Assembly (NCBI GenBank): GCA_014871385.1
Contig: CM026423.1
Coordinates: 19,209,690 to 19,273,689 of the forward strand
Source: Ceratodon purpureus
Lineage: Eukaryota > Streptophyta > Bryopsida > Pseudoditrichales > Ditrichaceae
Length of the DNA: 64,000 bases
Reading direction: 5' to 3'
The notes below the pieces were generated by a model, which saw nothing but the letters and a program-made list of their open reading frames with translations, was not told where the DNA came from and searched no databases. Shown one piece after another: positions 23,488 through 35,806 of the stretch (within the stretch, counting starts at the first letter, position 1; each line of letters begins with the position of its first letter). The position numbers and the translations under genes were made by a program.

Positions 23488-25700
23488 CAGACTGTTATGC
23501 AATCCCGCATGAATTTCAACCTCGGCCTACCCCACAACCCTGCACAGAATGACGTCCAAGATAACATAGGCTGAGCCTTTTACTTTCACAAAAACACCAC
23601 AACGCAAATAGCATAGAACATGGTCGACCCTTCCTCCCAACACTAGGCCTACCTCGCAACGGATCCCTAAAAGACTCCTCGGTAACTCAGAACTGGCTCC
23701 GAACAAGCGCGCTCACAAACCCCAAATGAATTACGATCATAACAATGGTCAGGACCCAGAACAATTTCTCCATGAAACCCATCTTGACTAATGACCCCGA
23801 AGACCTTCCCGAAAAGTAGCAGAAAGCGGATCCGATCCAACTCAGGTATCCCGCTGCATCTATAGTGCTCGTCTGGGTATGGAGCAAAACTCAGGTAGAC
23901 TTCGATGACCATCCGAACATGAGCAAGTCACGAATCGCAAACTACGGTCAAACGTATCACATACGCATATTCGCCTGATTCGTCAGCGACCTGCAGCCTC
24001 GAAGGCACGCAATCCGTGACTTGTGTTCCATGACCGATTTCTACGCATTATTGCAGCTCCGTGATTGTAAAGGTACGGAATCGCATGACTTCCCTGACAC
24101 ACTACTGCCATTTACGGGATTACCTACTTTCCACCCACCCACTCACCCAATTGCACAATTGAGGCGTCCCAATTGAGGCGTCCCAAAAACATCCCTATCA
24201 CCTGCATCGTGGCACTCACACGCCATGACCGAGCCAAGCATTGTCCATGCGGAGCGAAATCCTCGCGTACGGCCACGAAACCTCGCCCCTAACCCCCGAA
24301 ACAACACCACCTTCTTCCGATCACCACCCAGTCAATCCTCACGCCCTCTCAACTCCTCTCTCAAACTCCCCTCTCAAACTCCCCTCTCAAACTCCCCTCT
24401 CAACATCAACACAAACTCGACCAAAACTAGCACAACCTCAACCCAAACCAAAAACCACGCCGAATGGGTCACAACCTTCACAGAACCCAAGACGAATCCA
24501 CGACTGAAGCTCCGAGGCCGCGTGACCGGCGCGTCGAGAGCAACGCAAGGGATCGATCCGGAAACACACATCAATACTGCTGATGATTCAGCGTCGACGC
24601 CAATCGATGTGAATCTGAATCGATGTGAATCTGATCCTAGCTCATCAACATCCTGGCGTTTGCATGAACGTCGACGACGTCTAGATTCAAACCATTCGCC
24701 CGATAAAACCCGGCAACTAGATCGGGCACGAGATCTTGTACTAGCAGTGCAGTGGACTGGCCTCCTGGCGCGGCAACAGTGCGCAGCTGCAGCTCCAGCG
24801 ACGATCCAGAGCGATGGCGCTGGCACTGCAGCTGCGACGCCCGCCTCGCCGTGTCCGCAGCCGCCACACCACACTCCTCGCTTCGTCCGCTCCCGCATCG
24901 CCTCTGGCGTTTCTTCGTCTCTTTTTCGACGATCGTTTGTTTTTCGTTTCTGTTACGACACGAGCGCTGGCGTGATGGACGCAGGAAAGCCCGTGATGTC
25001 GTTTTTCCTGCTGACGTGGAACAAGGGTTGGTGGCGTGGAGGGCGGTGATTGGGTCTGTGACGGGGGTTGGTTGCCACCTCGGATTCGTCCCGGGGTTCT
25101 GGTGTCCGTGTTTCACGTTGCAGCGCCTATGACCGTGTGGGCAGGATTTCAAACATTCCGAAGTGGATTTTAGGGGATTGGTTGGATACTGTAGCGTGGA
25201 ATAAGAGATAAATGCTTCCTTGATTGTTTTTATGACATAGTTCTTTCTATTTTGTAGATTTTGGACTTGACTTTGTTGCTCTGCATCTACGACTTCGGGT
25301 ATATTTGGGTATTGGAGCCTAACGGAGCTAGGTTACGTGTTCCTTTTCCAAATTTTTCAAATGCTTTTTGGATGAAGATGGACGAGGAGGTGGATGGATG
25401 TCGTTACTGGAGCTGGTAATAGGTCATTCGGTATTTCTGGAAGGGAGGGAATAATACTGCTGTTTGGAGGCCAGTGTTCCAGAGCATTGTGGATATATTT
25501 GCTTGATGTGGTTTGGATTTATTAGGTGGACATTTTGGGGACATTGGTGGGTTAATTGCCTTTTCCAACGTTATTTTGTAATCTTTTTTAAATCTGTTCA
25601 GCTAGGGTTCATCTGTCATAGTTATGGCTTACTGTAGTTATGGTGCAGTGCTTCCTGCATTCTGTGGTTTTGGAATGGATTGGACATTCGCAGGCCAGTG
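23488..25700. other. Upstream region with GC-rich island (24225-25135)
   Basis: The part next to 23487 is the leader and promoter of the coiled-coil gene. From 24225 to about 25135 the DNA is much richer in G+C and CpG than its surroundings, so long ORFs stay open on both strands (274 codons at 24225-25049 plus; 174 codons at 24374-24898 minus). None shows a domain, and both look like products of base composition. A 15-bp tandem CTCAAACTCCCCTCT runs at about 24358-24403. This may be a CpG-rich promoter, perhaps shared with an unseen transcript to the right. Confidence 0.4.
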
Positions 25701-27810
25701 TGTAGTAGGTGGCTCAAAAACGGCAAACGGCTCAGGAGACCTATCCGAGCAGGAGGTACATTATAATTTTCAACTTTGAATTTCTATGTAATCATGGTGT
25801 AAGTTTTAGGTTGAGCAGTTTGGAGTACACCTACAAGTTCTCCTTCCAAAACTCTCAACTAAATCAATTTTAGTACATAAGTAATTATTCCAATTGGTCC
25901 AATTCTCTAAATACTTAACACATCTTCCAAAATTTGATTCCCTTAACCCCTAAAGTTCCTTGACTGTGTTTCACTAAAAATGCGTTCCAAAATTGTCATT
26001 TTCAAAGTAAAAAAATGAATGACTAAAAAATCATTATTTTCTAAATACAAACATTAGAACATCAATTATATTATTTTAGTAGATAGTTCAAAAAATTTCA
26101 TCATAATCAACCTTAGAGATAGAAAGATTATAGCAATTGAACTTTTAAAATAAACTTTTTTGACACAGTTTTTAACTAGGTTAAAACACTCTAACTTTTT
26201 TTTTCTTTGCTTATTTTGGATTTCGGCAGCTTTGAAGCATGACAAAGAAGACTAAGTTATCTAATAGTATAAAAACAATTACACACAAAAGACAAGTGTA
26301 ACATGTTGAAAACAATATTTTTATTAAGTTGAATACAAAAGAATGTTAATTCATAATTCTTTCCTAGAAATTCCATTATTTTATAAAGTCCCAATCCAAA
26401 CGGTCAAAGTAAAGATTGATGTCCATCCTTTAAGTGAAAAAAATAAAATACCCTAAAAAAACAAATTTTCTTAATTTTATGAAAGAAAGAAGAAGTTTGT
26501 TTAGTACACTGCCCAAAACGGTGAGAAACTTTGAACTTCTCAAGAGTGAACACAGTGTACTAAAAGATTTTTTATTTTTTTGGAAAATCTCAAAGATGAC
26601 AAAATTAAGAATTTATAGAAATCATTTCAGAGGTAACAGATGTATTTAGCATGGCTGCCCAGATTGCCAACTGAACACAAAATTCTTCTTTGGATACCAC
26701 AAATATTTTAGAAATGTCCGATTGAAAAAAATGGATTTCCTCAAATTTATTATAACGGCAAATATTCACAAAGAAGTTTTTTAAAAAAATTGTCTAAAAT
26801 TGACATCACAAGTACATGCCCAAATTCTAAAAAAAAGCCCAGATGTGGAAGATTATCCTTCGGGGGTGTATAACTCCCCACTGAGCTTATAAATCTCAAA
26901 TTTGAGCGGTTTCTGAGCCACTTATTCTAAGGGCACGAATACAAGTTCACCTCAATGGGGACCAGCGGCTAGAGGTTTTTGAGTATTCTTCCCTCATTTC
27001 TTCCACCTTCTCGTCCATGCTCTTTTACTTTTAATTGAAATTATGATTTCATTTCACGTATAAGATGTATGGTTTTTTTTTAAAACCAAAATAAAATAAG
27101 TAGAGAAGTGAATTTACTTTAGATTGAATAAAATTTCAATTTCAATTTACTTCTAATTGAATCTAGCTATATACTTTTAATTTATTTTTAACTAAACATT
27201 TATTAACTTTTAATTGAATCTATAAAAATACTTTTAGTTTTACTTTGGATTGAATCTAATCTTTACTTGGCGACTCTAAGTTGTTGGATTGAAATTCCAA
27301 GATGGTCCATAACTTTTTTATTTGTTGAAGAGTTGAGAGTTGATATAATTCAAAATCTATAAAAATTTGTAAAAGTGCACAATGCTCACAAAAATTTAGT
27401 GTAACATGTTTTATGTGGTGTAGACACTCCATAAAAACTCTTCTTTTTTTACATTTTTATAGGGTATTTTTACTACGTACGAGACGTTACAATAAATTTT
27501 TGTGAGGATTGGATACTTTTACAATTTTTTTCATTTTTTAAAATTGTATCAACTATCAACTCTCTCAAAAAATAAAAAAGGTTGTATGATATCCAATCAT
27601 TTATGTTAATGCATCCATTTAGTAAAATAAAAATTTTATTAATGTTAATGTATTAATTTAGTACCGTGAGAAACTTCTAAAATTCCTCTAAAAATAAACC
27701 TCAAAAAATCATTGCAAGATTGTAAAAAACAATTTGTGCAAACCCTTTGCTTTCGACCAATAATGTTTGACAAGTTCAAAAAAGTGTCAGTTTGCAAAAA
27801 TCAAAATATA

Positions 27811-28025
27811 CTCCCTCTATATCACTAAAAGAGCATGGTTTGGTGAAATAATTTATCTCAAAAAAAAAAAGTGGTTTCTAAATTTTTCCAAAATATTTCT
27901 AAATTTGGCCAATGTTTCTAAATTTGGAAACTCATTTCTAAAATTGGTCAACTTTTTCTAAATTTAAATTTGTCCTTAAATCTTATATTTTAACAAATAG
28001 TGCTCTTTTAGTGAGACGAAGGGAG
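27811..28025. mobile_element. Stowaway-like MITE (Tc1/mariner type)
   Basis: 215 bp, AT-rich, no coding capacity. The ends are inverted: CTCCCTCTATATCACTAAAA at the left, and on the opposite strand CTCCCTTCGTCTCACTAAAA at the right. Both run on into GAGCA, so 20 of 25 bases match. A TA dinucleotide flanks each end, the expected Tc1/mariner target duplication. The CTCCCT terminus agrees with the Stowaway family of flowering plants. The inside has repeats of TTTCTAAATTTGG. It is too short to be autonomous. Confidence 0.85.
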
Positions 28026-29411
28026 TAACATCTAAAAACTATCACTCCATGTTGCCGACCAAAGCAGCTTGTTTGGAGTGACCAATGTGATTTTTAATGT
28101 TGAGATGACCATAATGGCAACTTTACCGAGACAGGTCCTGCCAACCGCCCATTTGCGAGACCGTTGCCATCAACGGTTGTCATGGTCTAATGCACATGTT
28201 TGTATGATGGATTCTAAAGCTATAAATATATGGATGTATCAAAGCCAAATACCTCATACCATAGTACCATAGCAAGTGTGTCCAAAAGTGATTTCAAAAA
28301 TAAAAACCGTAAAGACTAGAAAGCTATGAAGATAAAAAAAAAATCAAAAATAGAATCAATTATTTTTTGCAATATTTTTTATTTCTATGCCATTTTATGT
28401 CATTTTTACTAGAACAAAAATTGAGAAATTCAATTCATGAGGAACAAACCTTATTTTTTCAAAACAAATAAATATTTGTTTGGGAGGTAGCAAAGCTATT
28501 ATGGTGATACCAAATTCATTTCCAAGATCATTACAGTTTTGTGTTTAATAAGAAAGCTTTGTATGGAAATCTGTTGTGATAAATTTTAAGGGTTTGATAG
28601 CATTTATTGTCTCCAGATACATCTTGTGTCAATTGGGGTATAGTCTTAAATGTGCACATAAAGGATAAATGTAGATAAAGGTCCATATTGTTGTTAGTAA
28701 TAATACTTCTAAGACAAATTTTATAATTAATCTTGGAGTGATATCAATGTCAACACTTTAGATTAGATTTATGAGTTCATCATAAATTTACAGGATGTTG
28801 ATGGATACCAAAAAACTATATTTGAAGCCAAGAAGAATAATCATAATCATTTAAAAATAAAATAAAATAAAATATAATAAAACATAATTTTAAATTTACT
28901 TTGATAATATCTTTTACATATATATATTTTTGTTCTTTGGTCATTAAATGGTATTGTTTCAACAATCCTTCTCTTTCTAGCAACTTTCATGTACAAGTAG
29001 TGGAATTTCCATTCAAAAAGTTAGCAAAGAATACAATTATTGATCTTTCATATGGCCTTGTTTTCTTCACTCATGTTCTATTTAAAATAGTTATTTTTGA
29101 TAGTAGAACAAAAGAACAGATTCAAATGTTGGTATGACATGAATATTGAAAGAAATAAATTTAAAAATATATAATTTAAAAAAATACTAATATTTAAATA
29201 CATTAAAATACTTCTTAAAGATTTCAAGGGATTTTAGAATTCTAAAAGATATTCATGAAAAGTCAAATATAATATTAAAACCACATGTTAACGATTTGGC
29301 ATTTTTGAAGTAATGTTTTTCATTGATTGATCTATTCAAAGCATATTTGTAAAATCATCATGGTATCTTATCAATCTAATATTGTCTTCTTTATGTCTTA
29401 AATAATGATCT

Positions 29412-29610
29412 ATTGATTGTAAAGTGTTACGCTTGAGATTACAAACAATGTTAACACTTCAAAGTTGAAGTATGTGTAATCTATTTCAAAGATTATATAT
29501 AGAATACTTTCTATATTGATAGTTTAGAATCAACAATAGTATACAAATTCAACATTGATTGTTAAATGTTATGCTTGAGATTACAAACAATGCTAACACT
29601 TCAAAGTTGA
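29412..29610. repeat. Direct repeat pair of about 58 bp
   Basis: ATTGATTGTAAAGTGTTACG at 29412 continues to AACACTTCAAAGTTGAA at 29469. The same string with a few changes occurs at 29554-29610. Separation is 142 bases. Origin unknown. Confidence 0.75.
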
Positions 29611-30192
29611 AATGTATATAAACTACATGATGTAACTTGTGTTTTACTTAATCAAGTTTGATAAATTAACGCCAATCAATACAATATTTATTTTATCATG
29701 ATTTGACCATGTGTTTTGTTATTATGTAACCATATTCAATAAAATGACAAAGGAAGAAAATAATTCATGTTTGTATTGTGTTCTTTGCACCATTATATAA
29801 CCTCCAATTAGATTTTATTTTGATGGATTTTTTAAGTACATTATGTACATGCCATTAAAAACATGTTTTTATAGTATTTTTAATAAGAAAACGTGGATAG
29901 GAAGCATGACATGCAACTTTGTAAATTCTTTTGAATGACAACAATATGATTGCTATTCCATATAATCATTTCAAATGATGCAAATGGAAAAATATGAATC
30001 AAAAAGACCATAACAAATCTTTGAAAGAAAAGAAAGAAAATAATAAAAAATCACTTAATTTGAAAGAAGAAATAAAAAAAGGTCATATTACATCACCAAG
30101 ACAATTCATTAATATAAAAGCACAACAAAACAGATTGATCCAATTATACAAAAAGAAAAGTGTCGATAATAACAACAACTTGGAGATTCAAA

Positions 30193-30247
30193 GGCCTTGG
30201 ACTATCTACCCTTGGCGTTGGACTATCTTTCCTTGGCCTTGGACTAT
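30193..30247 (+). repeat. 21-bp tandem inside a small ORF
   Basis: About 2.5 copies of a CNTTGGACTATCTWYCCTTGG unit. Because 21 is a multiple of three, the plus-strand ORF 29994-30347 (117 codons, Lys/Asn-rich) reads through it as PWTIYPW-RWTIFPW-PWTI. The ORF has no known domain and lies in AT-rich DNA, so I do not call it a gene. Confidence 0.6.
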
Positions 30248-33200
30248 ACTTGAAGCCCATCTCAAGAAAAAGAATTTCATGATGTGTGTAGCTGTATTTG
30301 TTTGGTCAGCTACAATGAGCCGGAATTTTCGTGATCATCTTATATAAAAAGGCTTTTACAAAGTTCATTGTCCATTTCGGCTTTATTGTCAATTTTTTGC
30401 AATATTTTTTTGATATTGAGTTTACTAAAACACATCCCTTTTTAAAACATGGAATCAAATGTAAGACCAATTTCTTAAATCAAGATAAACGTCATTTTTA
30501 CCTTTGCATAAAGTGGCCCTATTAACCATTCGTTTGATGATGTTATGTAAATAATGTGGAGACACTTATAATGTCTAATAAATTTTTGAAGCTTTTATAG
30601 AGAGTTTAATTATGTATATTTTTAAAAACATTTAAAAAATACTTTGTAGCATATTCATTAATCCTAGATCCATATTAATATGTAGAATTCATCAATGATG
30701 ATTCTTAAGTATACTTTCATATCTTCAAAACCTTTGATTTTTTTTTTATAAAATAACTTGTGAATTCATTTCATTCACTTTTTAGAGTGGATGAATTTTA
30801 GAGTTCATTTTTAAATTAGTAGTATTTTATCAAAATATATGTTTGAATTTATAATAAATGCACGGTGAAGAAAAAGTCATAACATTATTGATTTTTTGGC
30901 ATTTTTTTGTATGTTTAAATTATATCTTTAGTGTATTAATTATTGCTTTGAAATAAAAATTTAAAAAATAAAGCTATATCATCAATTATTTTTCCATTCT
31001 CCACAACTTCAAGCCCTATTACGTTACAATTTAAATAGAATTCTCTTTAAATTCTTTTATATATTTAAAATCAATAGTTTTAATTGTTTGAATGGCTTTG
31101 TCTTCTAATAAGTCATAAATCTACACGTTCTCATAGAAGTAGATATCAACTACCCAACAACTATGGATTTGATTAATTATTTTTATCAAAAACAACAAAG
31201 TAAAATTGCAACAAAATTAAAATCTATCGTGTTTTTATATGTTTCAATTGAAGTTTGCTAGATGAGCCTAGGAATCAAAGGCCATGGCTTGCATATGTCT
31301 TAAACTTAATGTATTGAAGACAAAGATTCAAATTCATAGTGTGATTCAAAAATGTCTACTTTGTGTTTGTTATTTCCTGAGTTACTTAGATCAATCTTAA
31401 ATAAGTAGTTTTTACAATAAAAAAATCATCATTACACCACTTCTTTCATTCAGATGTTAATACATAATTACAAATCCTAAACACAATTTAACATATATAT
31501 ATAAACTTGTTAATGTCAAACTCTTTAATAGCCATCATTAAATGTATTGTATTCGTCTTGAAAATATACAATTTTTTTTGAAATGATCTATTATTCATTT
31601 TTCAAAGTAGTCAAATGTAGTATTTATTTTCAATTTAAGATCCATTTATTTAAATATATATTTGGAATTAAACCTAAAATACGGTGTAAGAAATAGTCAT
31701 ATCCAATAATGAATTTTTTATTACAGATTGTGTGCATTTAAATTATGACTCTATGATATAATTTTTTCTAATTGAAGTTGAATGCAAAATCACCTTTAAT
31801 CCATGACTTCAACAACACTTCAATGTTCCATAGTTTATAGTTCTATTACATCATATCCAATCAATCGAAAGATAATCTCATTCTATGAGTACAAGAGTGA
31901 AGAATTTTAATCATTGAAGATTTACACCACATATATAAATTAGGAAAAAATAATTCCAAGCCTTGTTCAAATTTTTTAATGTTATAAACATGAAAGTAAA
32001 AATTCAAAATTTTAAAATTTTAGATTTTTTACTATTTAAAATTAATATTTTTTAGAGTTTGGTTGTGTAGCATAATGTAAAGTAAAGAAAACAAAAAATT
32101 AAGGGTAATATTTGATCCACTTAATTTCATTGAATATGAAATAATGTTCTAATAAAGTTACTATGCCAGAAAGTTCTAAACTTTAAAGACTAATAGAGAA
32201 CAAAGTGTAATTTAAGGATGTTACAAATCAAATTGAAATTAGTTAAAAACAATCAAAGCTACATTTTTAATTGCTAATGAAGGTGGTGAAGACTAGAAAA
32301 GAAGAGCTTCAATCTCGTAAATTTGATGGTGGATGCATGAACAAAAAGTGTATTGTTCAAGTATTTATATATAGAAGGATGATAGACAAAAAATATTTGA
32401 CTCATACCATCACAATAAGAGTAGTATTGTAAGAAATAATAGTCGCAATTTAGTAATTGTGTTATTATGAAATTAATTTAATAATTTATACTTGTTGCAA
32501 AGCCATCATTTTAAATTTGTTGCTTACAATGAATATCTTTCATAGAACAAGTCCAAATTTGGAATCATTAGAACTTTTCTAAGCTATTCTTTGATGTATG
32601 TTGGTTTGGCATTGTTAATAATATACCATCGATGGTCGGATTGTGAAGACTAGTCAATGTTTGTTTAGTATATCATATTTAATTCATATGCAATCTTATT
32701 TCCACAGTTTTCGCAATATTTTATGTTATTTACTTTCTAACAATTTTAAACTTTAAAATTGAATAATTCGATAAGCCTAGCTTTTGTAAGATTAATTTGG
32801 CCCTCTTTTCTTCTTCAAGAATCTACTAGAGATAAACACATATGTTTAAATTTCATTCAAATTTATGAGATATTATTGACAGTAACAATTAAAACAAAAC
32901 CAAATATTTGGCTTCTACAATTAGAATTTAGTGGCATAATATTTATTCCTTAATTATTTAGTGTAACAATATAAATTTGTATTCAATAAAATCTTATGTT
33001 ATCGAAGTCAAATATTGAATGATTTTAATAAGATAATTATATATATTCAAAAAATGAAAAAATAAGAATGATATTAATTTGATGACTACTATCATTGATT
33101 TGATTACAAATGGCAATACTTGGATCAAGGAAATTTTTTTCTCCTCGTTTGTTGAACATCATGTTGCATTATATTCTTTGAATTTTCATTTATTTACTAA

Positions 33201-33560
33201 TCATTTTTTATCAATTAAATCACAACTGTTTTCTCAAACACAAAAGCAAAGAATGAAACATGAATAATTTACTTTTCAAGAATTTTACAAAAAAACATTG
33301 ACTCAACAAAATTTTGATATAAAAAGAAGAATACCACCATATTTTACTAAAAATATCAATAAATTAATCTAAATAAAAAATACAACATTTTTTCTTCATT
33401 TTGGCACCTCCCATAATAATATAGACATTCCTTAGAAAGAGCCTTTCCAAATTCATCGAACCATTAAAACAAAAAACAAAAAACTCTACAACACATTAAA
33501 AGGCATGAAACCAAAAAACTACCGTACACAAACCTAATGATAGAGACCTAAAAACCCCTG

Positions 33561-34830
33561 TTGGAATTCTCCCATAACGAACCTTAACCTATTATGACAC
33601 GAAATTTTTCTACCAAGGGAATTCTAAAGAATGCCCCTGCACGACGAAATTTTGAGGAGCGATCTAGGAAATTCAATGTAGGCCACCCGGGTTCAAATCC
33701 ACGTCTCCACAAGGCATGTGGTAAATGTCCTTTACGAGAGAACCGAACAAAAATATATGTAGCCAAAGCTATTGCCGTCGGTAATTCCATTGCAGGGAAA
33801 AGGCTATTCGGCCTGGGGCTCCCGCACTCACCCTATGCACGTAACTCTCTTTTGAATATATTTCCGCTCATCCCAATACACCTCTCGCAACGGAATTGCT
33901 TGCAGCGGTTGGCCTCCCGGGTTTTTGGGCAAAAAGCCTACCACGCCTAAAAGCCAGTGGGGTCCAATAACTCGGGCATATATAAATTATTGTCAGAACT
34001 AGATAGCCCATATCAGTGAGCTGCAAATTTTGAAACTCGAGATCCTAGAGTCGAACACAACCAATAACCCCCGCGATGTAATTTCGACATAGCGTCTAAT
34101 TCAATGTACAACCTTGTGATTCGAATCTACGACCTTCTAGCTATAAGCTGACTTCTCGTGCTGCATCTCTTAAGAGGCCGCGCCTACGTGCCGATAAGAT
34201 TTAGAAATAATTTCGATCATGAGCAGTGAGGCAACATGGGTTACGCAGGGTCAGCCCCTCCCCACGAGGCTCCCGCGATGGAAGGTTGCCCTTACGCACG
34301 GGTCAGGCTACACCCTAAGGTAGCAGTACCCATTCCTGCCAGCGACCCATTCATGCCAGCTACAATTTGACCAGAAAGTGCCTCCTTGTGAACCTAAACT
34401 TGAACATAAGTGTATTGAAATTTCACCAGAATCAATGAGATGGAACCAATGAGATGGAAGCATTAACAAGTTTTGTCCATATGTTTCTTCTGTCTCTTTT
34501 GGGTAAGTCTAGAGTTATGAATAGGTGTCTACAACACCTTCACTTCAAAAATTTGTGTAAAATTGCTCTTACCTCCAAAAATTCTGATTCCAAGACCAAA
34601 CACTTCCTCTCCAATTTGCTAACACATTCATGATTTCACTTCATGCTCTTTGCACTCCCAGGTTCCCAAAATCCTTATACTGGCAGGTTAAGGTTCTGCT
34701 ACCTTACCCCTTTGCAACGGGGACCTTCCATCGCATGAGCCCCTCCGGGGCTCACCCTATACGAAATTCCCTCCGGCCAGGGCTCCCTACAAACATAAAT
34801 TCTAGAACCTAGGATCCAACTCCAGCCCAT
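33561..34830. other. Patch of decayed repeats, less AT-rich than its left flank
   Basis: Composition changes sharply at about 33560. The patch has a 118-codon plus-strand ORF (33594-33950) without domain, and several strings such as GATTCGAATCTACGACC and GGTTCAAATCC that look like tRNA T-loop words, but no tRNA can be folded. It includes an inverted pair (34250-34346 and 34679-34765). It is most likely old SINE- or transposon-derived sequence; the class is not identifiable by eye. Confidence 0.45.
34250..34765. repeat. Degenerate inverted repeat, arms of about 90 bp
   Basis: The reverse complement of 34250-34346 aligns with 34679-34765. Shared blocks in order are CTGGCAGG, CTGCTACCTTA, GACCTTCCATCGC (left arm AACCTTCCATCGC) and GAGCCxCxxxGGGG. 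The arms differ by several indels and about 340 bases lie between them. This fits two old copies of one repeat in opposite orientation. Confidence 0.6.
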
Positions 34831-35806
34831 GCAAAAGAAAAACCACTTTCCGCATCTGCTGTCACCACTTCAAATCAACATCAACATGCGCCACCCCGGC
34901 CACGTCGGCACAATACAAAAAGAGGGCGGGAAGGAGGCGGGAAACGGCCTCGCCCAGCGCCAACGGTAGACTCAGACTGCTGCTCTTCTTGCCGTCTCCC
35001 TTGCATATTCGCAATCTCCCTCTTCCATCACCATCACCATCACCATCTCCCCCGATCAATCCCAACATTCCTTCCTGCCCCCAGGTGCCCTATTCCCCGT
35101 ACAATCCTGTCCCACTTACATCATTCTCACTCTTTCAAAACCATTCAGTTGGTGAGTTGTTCATACGAGGTATGCTTGTCTGAATCAGAGAATGTAGGTG
35201 TATTTGAATCCGCCTTGGGAATGTCGCTTCGAGGTTTAGTTTTGAATGTGGGTTGTGAATGTGGTGTTTAGTGGAGGGGTTAGGTTGGGGAGGTTTGGGA
35301 ATGGGAGTAGTAGGGTGAAAGCTTTGAGTGAGTTTGATATATGGGTTTCTGGTGAGGGTTATGTGATGAAGTTCTTGTTTGTGATGGATGGTTGATTGGT
35401 CTCTGTGAGTTTGTGTGTATGTGTTGGTATGTGTGTGTTTGTGAGTGCTTGTGAGTGCTTGTGGGTTTTGCTGGTGTGCACTTTGGTTGGGGGTTTTGGG
35501 TTTAGCAGAGGCTTTGATGATGGTTTGGCTAACTGTGTGGTTGTGTGTTTGGGTGTGCAGGTAGTGTGGAGGGAGGTTCGGGTTATGTGGTTTTGGTGAT
35601 TTGAAATTGCGTTTCGACGGGTTCTTTGCTGTTGGTTTAGGGTAGTGGCGTGAGTGAGGGGTTGTTTGGGTGTTTCAAGATGGTGAGATGGTGGTAGGGT
35701 GTTGCTTGGGAGATGGTAGGTGAGGGGGAGACTGAGGTGCGGAATTTGCTTTAGTGTTTCTTGGGATGGATCTTGGAGGAGGAGTTCTTTGGGGCGGGAT
35801 GCTCTA
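34831..35806. other. CTF7 upstream region
   Basis: Promoter and leader side of the CTF7 gene. It contains a CATCAC hexamer run (35028-35048) and GT-rich low-complexity DNA (35400-35480). An ATG at 35720 is in frame with the chosen CTF7 start and open to it, so the protein could begin 29 residues earlier. Confidence 0.45.

Larger units (their letters stand above)
25701..33560. other. Gene-poor AT-rich block
   Basis: Almost 8 kb at very high A+T with only short chance ORFs. One island of more even composition lies at about 26850-27000. Features found inside are a Stowaway-like MITE (27811-28025), a 58-bp direct repeat (29412 and 29554) and a 21-bp tandem (30193-30247). No LTR, transposase, tRNA or protein gene is recognisable. 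It is probably old transposon DNA decayed by C-to-T change, which is an inference. Confidence 0.5.

Noticed and set aside
24225-25049. 274-codon plus-strand ORF (and 174-codon minus ORF 24374-24898)
   Set aside because: Both lie in the same CpG-rich island, overlap on opposite strands and have no domain. Open length is explained by low AT content.
33680-33720. GGGTTCAAATCC resembling a tRNA T-loop / B box
   Set aside because: No A box at the right distance and no cloverleaf can be drawn, so neither a tRNA nor a SINE head is supported.
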